64,000 nt of DNA, taken from assembly GCA_963922205.1 (NCBI GenBank), contig CAWUHX010000046.1:1302001-1366000 (forward strand). Reading direction: 5' to 3'. A model generated the notes under the pieces. That model saw only the letters and a program-made list of their open reading frames with translations. It ran no database searches and was not told where the DNA came from. Of the stretch, positions 1 through 12,351 are shown in pieces (the stretch's first letter is position 1; each line of letters opens with the position of its first letter). This DNA comes from Romanomermis culicivorax (Eukaryota; Nematoda; Enoplea; Mermithida; Mermithidae). Both the position numbers and the translations under genes were made by a program.

Positions 1-676
1 GGGGGGGCGGTATTACCCCGGTCTTAGATTTGGAAATTCGTTTACTACGCCGGTAAAAACGGCTCACTATTGCAAAAAATTTTGGTAGACCTTATCCTCA
101 GTAGGGTATAGTAATTTTTTTAAATTTTTTTGACCAATAGGATGCGGATTCCGACGACAAACATATTTCAGCCATACGATTGGCAAAGGTTGAGGAAATC
201 ATTTATGGGGGATTTTTATTGTACCCCAACTTCATCTATGATAATGATTAATCGACCTTAATTGCATAATAACTCGACCATTCAAGTGTCTACGTTCACA
301 ATTAAATGTCTAAAGATTATTTTCAATTGTTTCTGAAATCAGTTTAATGTCAAAAAAGTATCGTTTATAAAAAATGACAAAAATCTTTCATTTTTATCGG
401 AAAAAATTATAATCAAATTCAAATATTCAAAAAATATATCGACAATTGATTTTTTTTGTTTGAAAGTAAATTTTACACATTGGACCGGGTTGTGAAAAAA
501 GACGAATGGCCGTGACTTTGAGACTCCCGACGTTTTACAATATAATGGATTGAAGAAAACAAATAATTTACTAAAAATTTGAAAATTACATATTCATTAC
601 CGTCTTCTGTCTGAGTAGAGAAAAAAGAAAAAATAAATACAATACAATAACCAAATTAAGGTGCATATTAAAGTAA

Positions 677-2116
677 GGGGCCAACTATACGTCGCCGCAC
701 GCACCGTACGGCGCCGCACGGTGCCGTACGGCGCCCGTACGAGTGGCTGCTATACTTCATGCCGTACGGTGGTAAATGATAAGTAAATGAAAATGATGAG
801 TGGCTGCTATACGTGCCATACGGCACTATACGGCGAAGAAAAGATCTTGTGAAACCCAGCTCTTACTGTTCTCTAAATACTCAGTTGATGACATTGACAA
901 AAAAAGGGCAGTTGATGTAATATATTTGGATTTTTCTAAAGCGTTCGACACAGTACCACATTCAAAGCTTATTGCAAAAGTGGAAAAATATGGTCTCAAG
1001 GGAAATTTATTGTAGTGGATTACTGATTTTCTTCATGATAGACAACAGAGTTAAGTTAAAGAATACCCTGTCTACTTCTCAAAATTTAATAAGTGGCGTC
1101 CCACAGGGAAGTGTTTTGGGTCCTTTATTATTCATTTTATATGTCAATGATATGGATAACCTACCACGATCACCTGAAGTAAGCATCTTTTTGTTCGCTG
1201 ATGATATAAAAATTTTTAGCTGTACTAAAAACAGCGGGGACCTTCAAAAATTTCTAGAATCTATTGTCAGACGGTCTGAAAGATCCCAACTAACTCTCTC
1301 TACTTCTAAAAGTAAGGTAATACATTTTGGATTTAATAACAAAATGAAGAAGTACAAAATTGATGATAGAATAATTGAGGATACCGATAATTATGTTAAA
1401 TATCTTGGTATTTTTTTAACCAAAAACTTTAAATTTGATGAACATATGGGCCATATTATAAAGAATGCTTACTAAAGATTATATCTTATATTTCGTCGAT
1501 TTGTAAGCAAAGAATAATTCTTACTGACTAATGCATACAAAACGTACGTCAGACCTATTCTGGAATATGCAACTACCATCTGATCACCCCCACTCAACTA
1601 AGAACATCAGAGCCATTGAAAAAATACAGAAATACTTTACAAAAAGGGTTCTCAACTATCCTGAGGTTTCTTATAATGATCGTTTGACTATATTAAAGTT
1701 AGAGACACTTAAAAGTAGAAGACGTTTGAATGATTTGGTTATGTTAAATAAGATAATAAACCATGAAGTAGACATAAACTTGAGTGATTTCTGCACCATT
1801 ACACATTCTCAGACTCGGTCCAGCCATAATTGGAAGTTAAAAACAGATATTCCAAGGACTGATATTGAGAAATACTTCTTTACGAATATAGTTATTCCTA
1901 CCTGGAATAAACTTCCTGAATCGATAATAACATCTAGAAATAGTAAAAATTTTCACTCTAAATTGGATAAGTTCAATTTTGGTTAACTGTAAGAGCTATC
2001 TGTCTTTTTGACCATGCGTAGCATATTTGTTCATTTTTATTGTATTCCCCTAACATTGCTTAGTGCCGTTGAAAATAACATCATCATCATCATCATCATC
2101 AAGTATAGTTGGCCCC
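677..2116. mobile_element. MITE-like DNA element with TAA target duplication, carrying a LINE fragment
   Basis: The ends are a perfect 14-bp inverted repeat: GGGGCCAACTATAC at 677-690 and its complement at 2103-2116. Both ends abut TAA (674-676 and 2117-2119), a 3-bp duplication of the kind made by PIF/Harbinger transposases (TWA). Just inside the left end (690-835) is a GC-rich, self-complementary run built on CCGTACGG-type motifs. No transposase is visible; almost all the interior is a LINE fragment, so this is a nonautonomous element into which a 5'-truncated LINE probably inserted. The superfamily assignment is an inference from TSD length and sequence only. Confidence 0.7.
836..2100 (+). 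pseudogene. 5'-truncated, frame-broken non-LTR retrotransposon (CR1/Jockey-like reverse transcriptase)
   Basis: Three overlapping frames together read as the second half of a LINE reverse transcriptase. The first frame carries YLDFSKAFDTVPH (about 925-963), the next SGVPQGSVLGPLL (about 1093-1131) and the catalytic FADD box (about 1195). The last frame (1531-1986) has the thumb/C-terminal pattern with RL..L.LETLKSRRRLNDL typical of CR1/Jockey-type elements. A stop near 1015 with a frameshift, and a second break near 1475-1530, make it inactive. It ends in a short CAT microsatellite tail (about 2078-2100), as many LINEs of this group do. The endonuclease domain and 5' part are absent. The exact clade is uncertain. 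Confidence 0.85.
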
Positions 2117-2384
2117 TAAGACTTGTCGTTAAACATGACTTCTACGAAATTACTGGTGCTTTGGTATCCGTGTTCAAGAACATGACACCCTCGCACCGAA
2201 GAATGCATAAAGTGGATTTAATAACGACAAATCTAAAAAAATTGAAATAAGCATGCAGCTAAACAGCCATTAAGTGTTCAAGGCTAAATTATAGAAACCA
2301 TTTTTACAGGCCTTGTTTTTAAAAGAGAATGACTCAAATTTCTAATAATCTCATAATTGTGAAAATTGAATTCTTTGTATGAGT

Positions 2385-2570
2385 CAGACTGCACCATGGG
2401 GAGGGGTGTGATGGAGATATTACCGCTACCTAAAGTCCTTAAAATTCAGCATTGGTTGCCTAATTTCGAGACAAAATGAAGTGTTTGGTGAACATTCAGC
2501 TACACTACCCCTGAAAATTTTCAACTTCACCCCTAACTGAAAAATCTGAACTCTTAGACCTCTGGTGGAA
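2385..2570 (+). repeat. Dispersed ~180-bp repeat, copy 1
   Basis: This segment (start GAGGGGTGTGATGG, end near TTAGACCTCTGG) resembles 3100-3290 and 41890-42070 over its length, sharing ordered blocks such as CCTAAAGTCC, GACAAAAT, CTACACTA and AACTTCACCCC. No coding potential is seen. Confidence 0.6.
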
Positions 2571-3099
2571 GTAGATATGCTTGATAGAAAACAATAATTA
2601 TCATTAGTGTTGTCAGATCAAATTTTAGAAAATGACAGATCTTTTTAAATAGTGTCAGAAAAATGCCGGATTGATTTCTAATAATGGCAAAACAATACCA
2701 GATTTTCCATGCTAAAATAGCGTGACTTTTTAAACATAAATTAAAATCAGAAATTGATACTACAATAGAAACTTTATTCAATAACTTGCAGGTAATAGAA
2801 GCTCTAAACATTTAAATGCCAGCAAGCTTCATAAAATCAATTTCTGAGCAAGCATCACTAGTTGCAACATCACATTCTTAATTTCAGCATTGAACAATTT
2901 GAACATATTTTCTGTAACAGCAAAGCTTTTGCACATTCTTTTCATTAGGCAAAATAATGGCATGTAGACAAAATAGAATCAAACATCCTGATTTGTAACT
3001 GGTTACGTAACTTTGCAACATTGAACTGATGAGCATGGTGACAAAGTGCTAATTCAGGTTCAAAGGCTTTCATAATCTCTAGTAGATACCTTTAAAGAG

Positions 3100-3290
3100 A
3101 CTACCCAATAGGGAGGGGTATGGGAGGGGTATTACACCTACCTAAAGTCCTAAAAATTGACCACTAGTAGTCTTATTCTGGGACAAAATCACGTGTTTAG
3201 TGGACAATTAGCTACACTACCTGGACAAACTTTCAACTTTACCCCTACGTTAAAAATTTGACCTTGGGGACCTCTGCCTTTGAAGGATTC
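3100..3290 (+). repeat. Dispersed ~180-bp repeat, copy 2
   Basis: Second copy of the family at 2385 and 41890. It begins GACTACCCAATAGGGAGGGG and ends CTTGGGGACCTCTG. The copies are diverged, so the insertions are old. I see no target duplication. Confidence 0.6.
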
Positions 3291-3949
3291 TTATTTAAGC
3301 CATAATGGTTTAAACTTTTGAGTTTAATTCTTTTGTGAGGACATTGCAATTCGATGTTATAAACAGAATGCACAAAAATAACAGTTGGGAACGCAGAAGA
3401 TCAAGATGGACAACGAAACGAATCGAAAGAAATTCGGAGAGCAAAGTATTTTACTTCTACTGTACTTTGAAAAGTGTAAAACGTGAAAAGTACATTAGAA
3501 AAAATTTGTCAAACGCAGTATGTAAAATTATTTAATATACCCTATTTTCGGGTATGATTGATTTTTAGCTTATCATATTCAAGATCCAACTTCTCACAAC
3601 TGCATTTTAAAATGGATGTGAGAGAAACAACATCATATTAAAATTGTATGGTTTGGTTGAGACACAATAAATCGATTCGAGTCACTAATCTCTCGTGAAT
3701 TTTGATCCTTGGATTAATATTATAAATAAAAATCAAGATTGAAAAGACGACTACTACGAGGAAAACAGCCGAAAGCTATTTGTGAAATATAACTTAAGTG
3801 CTGTAGATTTTAAATCCAAGTCAGCCTCAAGATGACCTAAGCAATAAAGTGTTGATTTGTTACTTCTCATATTTCATTAGTTAATTGATGTGTCATCACA
3901 TTGTTTAACATAATATTTTTTAACTTTAATAATCATTAATTATTACATA

Positions 3950-4645
3950 GCTCAGGCGCGGCTATTAGCATGTTCACCTTCACTTACCATTTAGTGCTTA
4001 ATAGTTTTCATCATCTTAAACGTATTATCTCATGTTTAATTGGCAATCTTCAATATCATATTTTTATATTTAATAAAGACCCGCATTTTTTCCTGGGTAC
4101 ATTTTTTGAGAAAGATCAACACGTCAACTTTCTAAACTTTTCGGAGCGTTTCTTCCTATATTAACGTAAATTGAATTGAAAAGCTTCATGGAAGTATTTT
4201 TGGAAAATTTCTACGCTTCTGATTTGTAGCTTTTCGGTCAAATTTATGAAAGGTTACGAATAAATTACTGGTTTTAAAATTTTTGAAATGATAAATTTCT
4301 ATGAACTAAGATTTATGAACAGAAAATTCGAATGTAATTCTTGAAATGACTGTTCCAAAAATTCATTTATGAGCGTTGCAGAATGTCAATATCTAAAAAA
4401 ATTTTCTGGTGCGAATTTTCGGGCTCTCACTTATCATCGTTGAGGCCTTAACGGTCAACTTTTCATACAATTCAAAGTCATGCTATTGAATAGTTTGCTG
4501 GAAAACTTTTTGCCACAACGCTTGTAAATTAGACATCAAACTCTGAATCTGAAATAGGTATAAATTTTTTGTTGAATTTTAATGAACTAACGGCTATAAA
4601 AGTATCAGAATGTTTTTAAAAGCTTAAAAACACTAAAATAAAGTA
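3950..4645 (+). mobile_element. Partial copy of the CACTG-ended hAT-like family
   Basis: From AGCTCAGGCGCGG the segment follows the interior of the intact elements at 27601-28577 and, in inverted orientation, 5062-6097. Shared blocks include CATCATCTTAAACGTATTATCTC, interrupted here by small indels. The left terminal repeat is missing and the right side runs into another repeat at about 4646. Confidence 0.65.
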
Positions 4646-5053
4646 TGCCTGTAATTGGGAGGACCCCCGTACGTGGCCAACCCTGTCCTAACCCCCCAAA
4701 AACTCGGAAAAATTAGGAAAAATTGGGAAAAAAGTGGCTTTTTTGGGAAAATTTTCGACTTTTTCGAGATTGAGCCCCCCTCCCCCAAGTGGTATGTTTC
4801 ATACCTGTAGTAAGAAGTCCGACCAGTTAAGGAGGGATAAACCCGAAATTTGGGGGGAGATCGTAAGAAGTTAAAAATTTTCCGAAAAAAGGCCAAGAAA
4901 AGGCATTTTCTCCCCAATTTTTCCTCATTTTTCCGAGTTTGGGGGGTTGGGTATAGGCTTGACCAAGTTGGGGTGGTTTCTGACATTTGACAATAGGGTT
5001 CGATCAAGTTGGAAGGCCCTCCCCCAACCCAACACCCCGCCCCAATTAAAGAC
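4646..5053. mobile_element. Fused pieces of the CATACCTGTA-ended, G/C-tract MITE family
   Basis: Two stretches (about 4646-4795 and 4801-5053) carry hallmarks of the family seen complete at 16029-16237 and 28644-28878: ends resembling CATACCTGTA, runs of C or G, and an internal GGCCAAGAAAAGG-like block. The right side is interrupted by the element inserted at 5062. Open frames here are artefacts of the low-complexity tracts. Confidence 0.6.
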
Positions 5054-5061
5054 TGGTGGGA

Positions 5062-6097
5062 CACTGTTTTTTTTTTTCCACGAACTTTTTTCCACAAATG
5101 TGGAAAGGGGTCAAATTTTTTTTCCACATGTGGAAAAAAATTTTTTTTCGTCTTAAAATCCTCGTTTTTTGGCTTAAAATTGCTCACAGACGCTTTATCG
5201 CACTGTTTTTGAGCTTTTTCAAGCCTTCTGGTGTTTTTAGAGAAGTTAATTCATTAAAATTGAAGAAAAAATTGAAATGTTCGACTTAAAAGCCTAATCT
5301 ACAAGCATTGTTGAACAAATTTTCTAGAAAACTAGAGCAATTGACTTGAATTACACAAGAAATCAATAGTCAAGCCCTCTATGATGACCATCGAAAGCCC
5401 AAAAAAGATGGTAATTTTTCCGGCGCGGAGCGCCGGAAAATTTTTTGGGTATATTGTCATTCTGGGATGCTGGAAAATCAATTTTCCGAACATTTATTTC
5501 AAGAATAAGATTCCAATTTTGTGTTCAAGAGTCGTAATTTCTAGAATTTTACTTGAAAAATTTTAAAATCTGTAATTTATTTGTAAACTCTCATGAACTT
5601 GGTCGAAAATATATAAGTAAGAAGAGTATAAATTTCCGAAAGATATTTCCATGAAGCTTTTGAATTGATTTTACGTTAGCAAAGAAATAATCGCATCATA
5701 AAGTATACAGACTTGACGTATTGATCTTTCTCAAAAGCAAAAAATGCGAATCTTCATTAAATATTATGATAAAATATTGAAGATTACCAATTAAAACATG
5801 AGATAATACGTTTAAGATGATGAAAACTATTAAAGATTAAATGGTAAGTGAAGGTAGACATGATAAAAGCCGCGCCTGAGCTACTTAGTAAATAATGATG
5901 ATTATTAAAGCTATAACCGGCGCGAAGCGCCGGAAAATTTTGGGATTTGGACCTCCTAAAATGCACCAAAATGCATCTTTTTAATATGAAAACCCCAAAT
6001 TTTTCTTCCACATTTGTGGAAAGACCTCAAAAATTTTTTCCACATTCCAGATTTTTTTTCCACATTATAGTGCAAATGTGGAAAAAAAAAAACAGTG
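5062..6097 (-). mobile_element. 1,036-bp hAT-like MITE with exact 8-bp TSD
   Basis: The element starts CACTGTTTTTT and ends AAAAACAGTG. It is flanked by identical octamers TGGTGGGA at 5054-5061 and 6098-6105. The subterminal regions contain several copies of a palindromic TTCCACAAATGTGGAA-type motif, and an internal GGCGCGAAGCGCC palindrome sits at about 5917. It runs opposite to the related copy at 27601-28577. No transposase frame is present. An 8-bp TSD points to hAT, although P elements also make 8 bp. Confidence 0.82.
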
Positions 6098-6105
6098 TGG
6101 TGGGA

Positions 6106-7982
6106 AAAATACGGTGATGCACAATTGATCACCTCACAGTAAACTGCTTGCGAAGACGACTAATTTAAGCACAATGAGGTACTTGGATTTCAATCGATGG
6201 CACAAAATGATTCATATTCATTGAACAATCATCAAACAGTAGATATGTCCAGAAAATCCCTGAGAACCATGAGAATACAGAGTGCGTGGCTTATACGAAC
6301 GTTGAAACGAGGTTGTTCAACGCAAGACATGTCTTTGAATTGGTGATTTAAATGAAAAATTCACTTTTAAACTGCGCAAAATCATAGTTTATACTGCTTC
6401 TAGGGCTCATAGTGTAAAAATCGCCGATACATGCGCCGATGTCTGGGACACCTCTTTTCGAAAAATAATTGGCGGGCGGACTCATGGCGCAGCCGTTTAA
6501 AGTTAATCGCAGAAAATGTAATAGTAATCAATCACTAGCAATGACTCTTACTCAATGTGAAAAAATTCATCAGCCAATAGGTACCATGTTTTCAACAAGC
6601 TCAGCAGTGAATTAACTGCATCAATCAGTTTAAAGGAAATTGATTGTGTGGTCGAACACGCGGGATCACACCCTCAAATGAGCTCGCCAGTCTGACGTGT
6701 CCATATCTCTTTATAAATGCACAAGAGCTAAGCTGTGGCTCGCATCGATCCCAAGCAATGCAGTATCAAGACAAGATACGATTTCTGAGAGGTTCGACCT
6801 TCCCTATGATGTTGAAAAGTAATCATACCTTACAATGAGATATTTTGGGTAGTTTTTTTTTTATTTTCATGACATTATTGGTTATGATTGAAAACAAAAA
6901 TGTCGCAGCATGCCAAATATGCTACAGTATGCCAGAGTCTGAAATTTACATGATTTTTTGCCTTTTTTTCAGTGGTCTTGTTGGTCAAGCTATATATTTC
7001 AGGATTGGACTGGTCTAATTCGATAAAGAATAATAATTTTACACTATAGAGAAAATAGGTTTTGTTTTGGTTTCATTTTTACAGTAAATTATTGCATATT
7101 ACAACTATTTTTGCATTTATGCTTACATTATTGTAAGTGTAGAAAATTATGTGAAATCCTGAGCACCGTCCCATATTTTCTTAATTGTATAGCTCGTGCA
7201 TTCTTACCGTTGGTAAAATTTTGATCAAGATTTCAGAATCGTTTGGGAAGAGCTGCACAGCTCTGAAGTCACTGCATTTTACAGACCGCCCTTGTTTTCC
7301 CCTAGCGATAAATCATAGGTGACGCGACAGCGTCAACCTATAATATACTTGGTCCCCAAATTTCATGTCCCCCCACAGAGCCAAAACGGTAAGAGCTAGA
7401 ACCTTCGGGTTTTTTGCATAATATCGGGCGTAGGGGCAAACTATGAGGTGCCTTTCGTCGTTTCGCCTCTATCTGCAAGTGGTGCTCGGTGGGTCCCCAA
7501 AAACATGCAGAAAACGCACTTTTTAAGGGCCTCCAGTCCCACCACGCCACACAATGGATGTGCCATATCCAAGCTTCATACTTCGGCCTAAGCATCTTGG
7601 GGGTGCAATCTCAAATGCGATTTTTTATTTTTTTTAAATATGGCCACCATTTTACTATGTCCAAACTCCCGGAAACCTCGAAATTTGGCAATTTTGTTAT
7701 ATGAACTTACGCCTTCAAAAAAATATTTTTTTGCAGCATAATGCACTACACTGTTTGCAGCATTATGCACTACTATTCAATGGAATGGTCACTTTACATT
7801 CCGTTTACAACGTGTTTCCATTTTTATGCGGTTTACGCATCTTTCACTGTTACCGAAAGTGAGAATTCAGCTTTAAGATTGTTTTTTATTATTTCTTTGA
7901 TGTGAAGATGACCAAATTGAAAACTTCAATGCGCTTCTACGAAGGTTTTCATCCATGGTTGAGGCCCACTAAAAAGAGGTGA
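6106..7982. other. Intergenic, no gene recognised
   Basis: I found no exon, RNA gene or bounded element here. Short open frames lack family motifs and plausible splice context. A small palindromic stretch lies around 7320-7337 (GACGCGACAGCGTC), and a near-duplicated GCAGCATWATGCACTAC occurs at about 7734 and 7757. Confidence 0.5.
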
Positions 7983-9744
7983 ACTAGTTTATTAGAAAAT
8001 GCCCCGATGGGGCAGAAAAAAAAAGAATATACTTGCTTGGATAGCTGCCAAGCTAGAAAAAGAAGTGGACTAGATTTTTGAGAACTTGGGTTAAAGTTGG
8101 AAAAAATTCACTTTTCTATTATTGGGTTTTCATTCTTTCTCATTAGAAAATTTTCCGTCTGCGAAAAAGTATATTCCGCAGCATCGTGCATTTTGTCCTT
8201 CCCCTGGCATCAACTATAGTAAAATTTTTTATATATGAAAATTATACGCAGTGCTGCCCATGGCTGACTTTGCTCAAATGTATAGAAATGGTAAACCAAT
8301 AGCATTCTAACTCCCGACCGATTCAAAGCTCCTGCCTCAGACTCTGGCCGAAAAACAGCGACGGAGACACATTATAGTCATTTTCAGAACTATAAAGAAA
8401 CCTGAGCTTGGTTGCACTTACCCAACATGAGGATAATCTCAACATCGGGATTAAATTGCTGATCCTCAGTTTGAACTAATACCGAGATCATTACCTTCTA
8501 GTGCATAAACAATACTCACTTCAGGATTAACTAATATTGAGGTTTAAGTTCGAGTTTGGGAATTGCAAACACTTTTATGTTTATTTGCTTTAGAGATTTA
8601 AAAAATTATGCGAAAATAGTGCAACCCGACAGCTAGGGCTGGGGATAATTGAGCTCGTTATAATCCTGGTGATATTGAGATAATACGAAATTTGAGATGA
8701 AACCGAGTCGCCTTTTTGTTCGAGATTATCTTGAGCTTGAGCTTAGACCCCTTAGTGCGACTGGGCGTTGGGTACAGACATCGGGCACCATATGCAAATA
8801 GGGCAACAGAGTAAAGCATACAGAGTCATTAAAAAACTCCTGATTCAGCAATGCCTATATCAGGGGTTTGCGCCAAATCCGGTTCCCGCTTCTCCCCCAC
8901 TCTACTCGCACTCCCACGGAAACAGTACGAGTGTTTTGAAAGCGGGAGCGATTGGGATGGGTGAAATCCGTCTGCAATCCTACAAAAAGCGCTCTGTCTA
9001 CAAATTTCAGTGTAAATTCAAAAACTGTGAATAATGTTGTTTTGTTGAATAGTTTCAACAAACACTTGTGATAACTTGATTTCGAGTACCTATATATTAA
9101 GAGAATAAATATGTTCATAGCTTGTGATCAGTAAAACTTACGGAGTGAATTTTATACGATATGTTATATAAAATGACTGAATCAAATATATCCTGTACAA
9201 TCAATTTAGTTCTAAGACGACTTTGTTCTGTGGCTTATTTCTAAAAAAACTGCGTGGGATTTTATGTGTCACTTTTCCACAGCTGATTCCTGTTTTATTA
9301 ACACTATTTAGTAGAAAAGTTCAACGAATTGGAAGCACACATGTGTGAGGGGGGATCAGGGGGTGCAAGCTACCCCCAGAGTTTCGAAAGTGGAAAATTT
9401 TGTATGAAAAAAAATATTTTGCCCAACGTTTTTTGAATTTGTTGTTTCAAAAAAAATCAAAAAACCAGAGTCCACCCTCCTCAAAAAAAAAAAAACAAGT
9501 GCCCTCCTCAAAATGTCGGAAACGTGTGTTGATGCACTCAGCTGCAGAATATACTTTTTCACAGACATTGAGAATTTTTTAATGAGAAAAAATGAAAATT
9601 CAATATTACAAAAGTGAATTTTTTCAAACTTTGACCCAAATTATCAAAAATCTAGTCCACTTCTTTTTCTAGCTTGGCAACTATCCAAGCAAGTATATTC
9701 TTTTTTTTCTGCCCCATCATCGGGGCATTTTCTAATAAACTAGT
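7983..9744. mobile_element. 1.76-kb DNA element with ~140-bp terminal inverted repeats
   Basis: The left end ACTAGTTTATTAGAAAATGC (7983) and its complement ending at 9744 are followed inward by about 140 bp of matching inverted sequence, including a GCCCCGATGGGGC palindrome, a purine run with AAGAATATACTTGC, and AAGAAGTGGACTAG. I could not find a clear TSD. No transposase is visible in the interior, which seems to hold unrelated sequence, including open frames around 8768-9118 that I do not believe. Confidence 0.6.
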
Positions 9745-11060
9745 ATAAATCTGATTGAAATTTTATCAAAATATATTGGACATTAGCGACTACACGGAAA
9801 TCAAGAGACTTTTCCAGTTTATTTCGTCTTCCATGACACTTTAAAATAGCATAAAAAGTGTAAACTAAACGGATTAGAGAATGTCTTTCATACCCGCATA
9901 TAGAGCACGGTCTTCTACATGTTTGATGATCATTTTGCTTCAGAGTCGTGTCTTTTCTGACAGCAGTGATATTTCGAAACAAATATACAGACTGAAAAAC
10001 GCCAAAAATTGTGAAAGTTCCAGACTTTTGTTTACTGTGTAGGCATGCGGATTTCGACTTTTATGGAGAATGAATACTGCCACGATACGCAGCCTGTAAA
10101 CTATCCAAAATATCCCATTACCAGATAAAAATTTTCAACTTTTTTTCCGGACAATAGAAATTGAAAAGTCTGCTCGCGGTGACTGATCATTACTTAATGC
10201 TCAATAACATACTAACATCATTTTTGTAGGATGAAATTGAAAACATGAGAAATGATTATAAATCATATTGAATTCGAGCAACGAACCAAAATCAGTATGA
10301 AAACTTATTTTCAGTTTAAGATTCGACGTTTGGTATCATAACTACTTTTGATTTTCATTGAACAAAGAGAATCTAAAAACAGCAAAATCCACAAAAGAGT
10401 GATTCTCAGATGAATCCGCAAAAGATTGGTCTTCATTAAAGGTAGAGAATGTCCAAAAAGAAAATTCTACACAACTCTTTAACGGTGCAAGTATTTTGGA
10501 TCTGGTTTGCTGCATACGTCAGAAAACCCACATGCACACCACATTGTGTGAGCAATAATGTCATGTAATTGATATATGAATCCAAGTTTAACACACCAAC
10601 GTTTTTTGGTATCAAAATGTCAATATCACAAATTTTTATATCAAGTATCAATATCAAAAATCAGTTTTTCATACTTTGATATCTTATTGGTTTTCTCGAA
10701 ATGATTATGATGTAACATTCAGTTTTCATTCATCGTAATTGCTAGCAATGCTCTGATAGAAAAGCTCTATTTTCAATGAGATCCTTTTAGTCAATATGAT
10801 CATGCATCTAAATTTTTGGCTGGGCCAGTTGTATCTCACTTTTACAAGTTATGGTATTTTTCGACTTTTGCTTCTGGCTTCAATTTATTCTTCCTTATGT
10901 TTTATATTCCATTTCCTTTTATTTCATCGTTTTTCTCCATTTCTTTCACAGTTTCAATGTTACTCGTGATGGCAAAGAGCGATTTTTGACCTAAGACCTA
11001 TCTTAGATGCACTTTGACATAGAATTATGCCTAAAACTTAACATCAAGGCATGCCACGTC
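9745..11060. other. Intergenic, nothing recognised
   Basis: AT-rich sequence without recognisable exons, RNA genes or bounded repeats. Confidence 0.45.
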
Positions 11061-11069
11061 GTTCAATAG

Positions 11070-11987
11070 GCGTGTCCCCAATACAGCGAAACTCAAAACA
11101 GCGATTCTCATTACAGCGAAGTCTCAATACAGCGATTCTCAATGCGACGATTCTCAAAACAGCGAATACTAAAAATTTCTATGCATTAGAGTAAACGCAC
11201 ACAATATGCAAATTAGGTAAATTAAAATCGTTTTTGATGGTTGAGATAGTCTATTTTTAGTTGCATTAGGCCATCTAAATTTCACATGCTTTTGTGCTGC
11301 AGTGCGGTAGATATGCACTAACGGACCTCCAAAATTACGAAAAAATTTCTGTGAGAAAAACATTTTTTTGAAACGTTGAAAAAATAAAAGCAAAAAATTA
11401 TAAGGATTTCCATTAAAGTCGTTTTGTATGCAACTAATTGCATTGCAAAAAATTTAATTGATAGAATAAATAAAATAAACAAATTAGGTGACTTGAATAA
11501 AATAATTAACCAGTAAAGGTAGAACAAAAAACGAATGATAGAGACATGAGAAGTAAATTAATGTGGTAAAGAGAAGGTAAAAAATAGAACAAAAGTACAC
11601 AACCTGAAAAAATTAGACAAAAGGTAGTACAAAATCAGAATATTCGAATAAATAAATCTATAAAGGAAAAAAGAAACAAAAAAACATGCATATGGATATG
11701 TTAATAATAAAGAACAAAAAGCAGTAATGTCGTGAAAATACATGCTATAAAGCCATGTTAGAAATCTGGCGATTGGTGCCAAAATGTGACAACCGACATC
11801 CACTAGATCGAAAAGGAGAACCAAATAGGCCATGTGCCAAAACGTCTACCCCGCCCAATGTCAATTTTTCCATTCTAAAGATAACTGTTTTGAAAATTTA
11901 TTATTTTGAGAACCTGTTCTGATACTTCGCTGAATTGAGATTCGCTGTTTTGAGACTTCGCTGAGTTGAGAATCGCTGAATAGGGGT
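11070..11987. mobile_element. 918-bp MITE with iterated ACAGCGA subterminal repeats
   Basis: The left arm (11076-11165) has at least six spaced copies of ACAGCGA followed by WTCTCAA-like spacers. The right arm (about 11905-11980) carries the same motif inverted (TCGCTG with TTGAGA spacers). The flanks are GTTCAATAG at 11061-11069 and again at 11988-11996, an 8- to 9-bp duplication. The interior is homologous, in reverse, to the element at about 30511-31022. No transposase is seen. The family has no name I can give. Confidence 0.75.
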
Positions 11988-12194
11988 GTTCAATAGAAAT
12001 TAAAAGAACTTTTACAGCTCTACTCGTACAATAAGTATTTTTTTTATGAACACGTTGAAATGCTACAATTATTTTTAAATTGTACAAATTTCAAAAAGTA
12101 ATTCGAAAAATCATTTTGAAAAACAAATTTGCACGAATTCGTTGGAAAACGAGGGGAATCCAGCGAAAAATATACAGAAAGTTCATAGGCTCGT

Positions 12195-12351
12195 TTATTC
12201 GACGAATTTCTTTTGCCTATGATGAGCCCACTTGTGAATGGCCAATTTGTGATATCCAACTAAAATTTTGCTGCACAAATTGCATTTTAATTCTTGATTA
12301 AATTTGAGACGATGAGCGCGTTTAACGTGTTCCTCTACTTTCATCGGAGTT
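12195..12351 (-). CDS. Zinc-finger gene, terminal coding exon 11
   Basis: Finishes the finger begun in exon 10 (HVKRAH), carries a last finger (CNLCSKIL...HKWAHH) and ends a few residues later at TAA (12197-12195). No clear AATAAA was found in the adjoining 200 bp downstream. Confidence 0.88.

Noticed and set aside
4633-5290. Overlapping open frames on both strands rich in Phe, Pro and Lys
   Set aside because: They lie entirely in homopolymer and TTTTCCAC-repeat sequence of MITEs and have no domain or splice logic.
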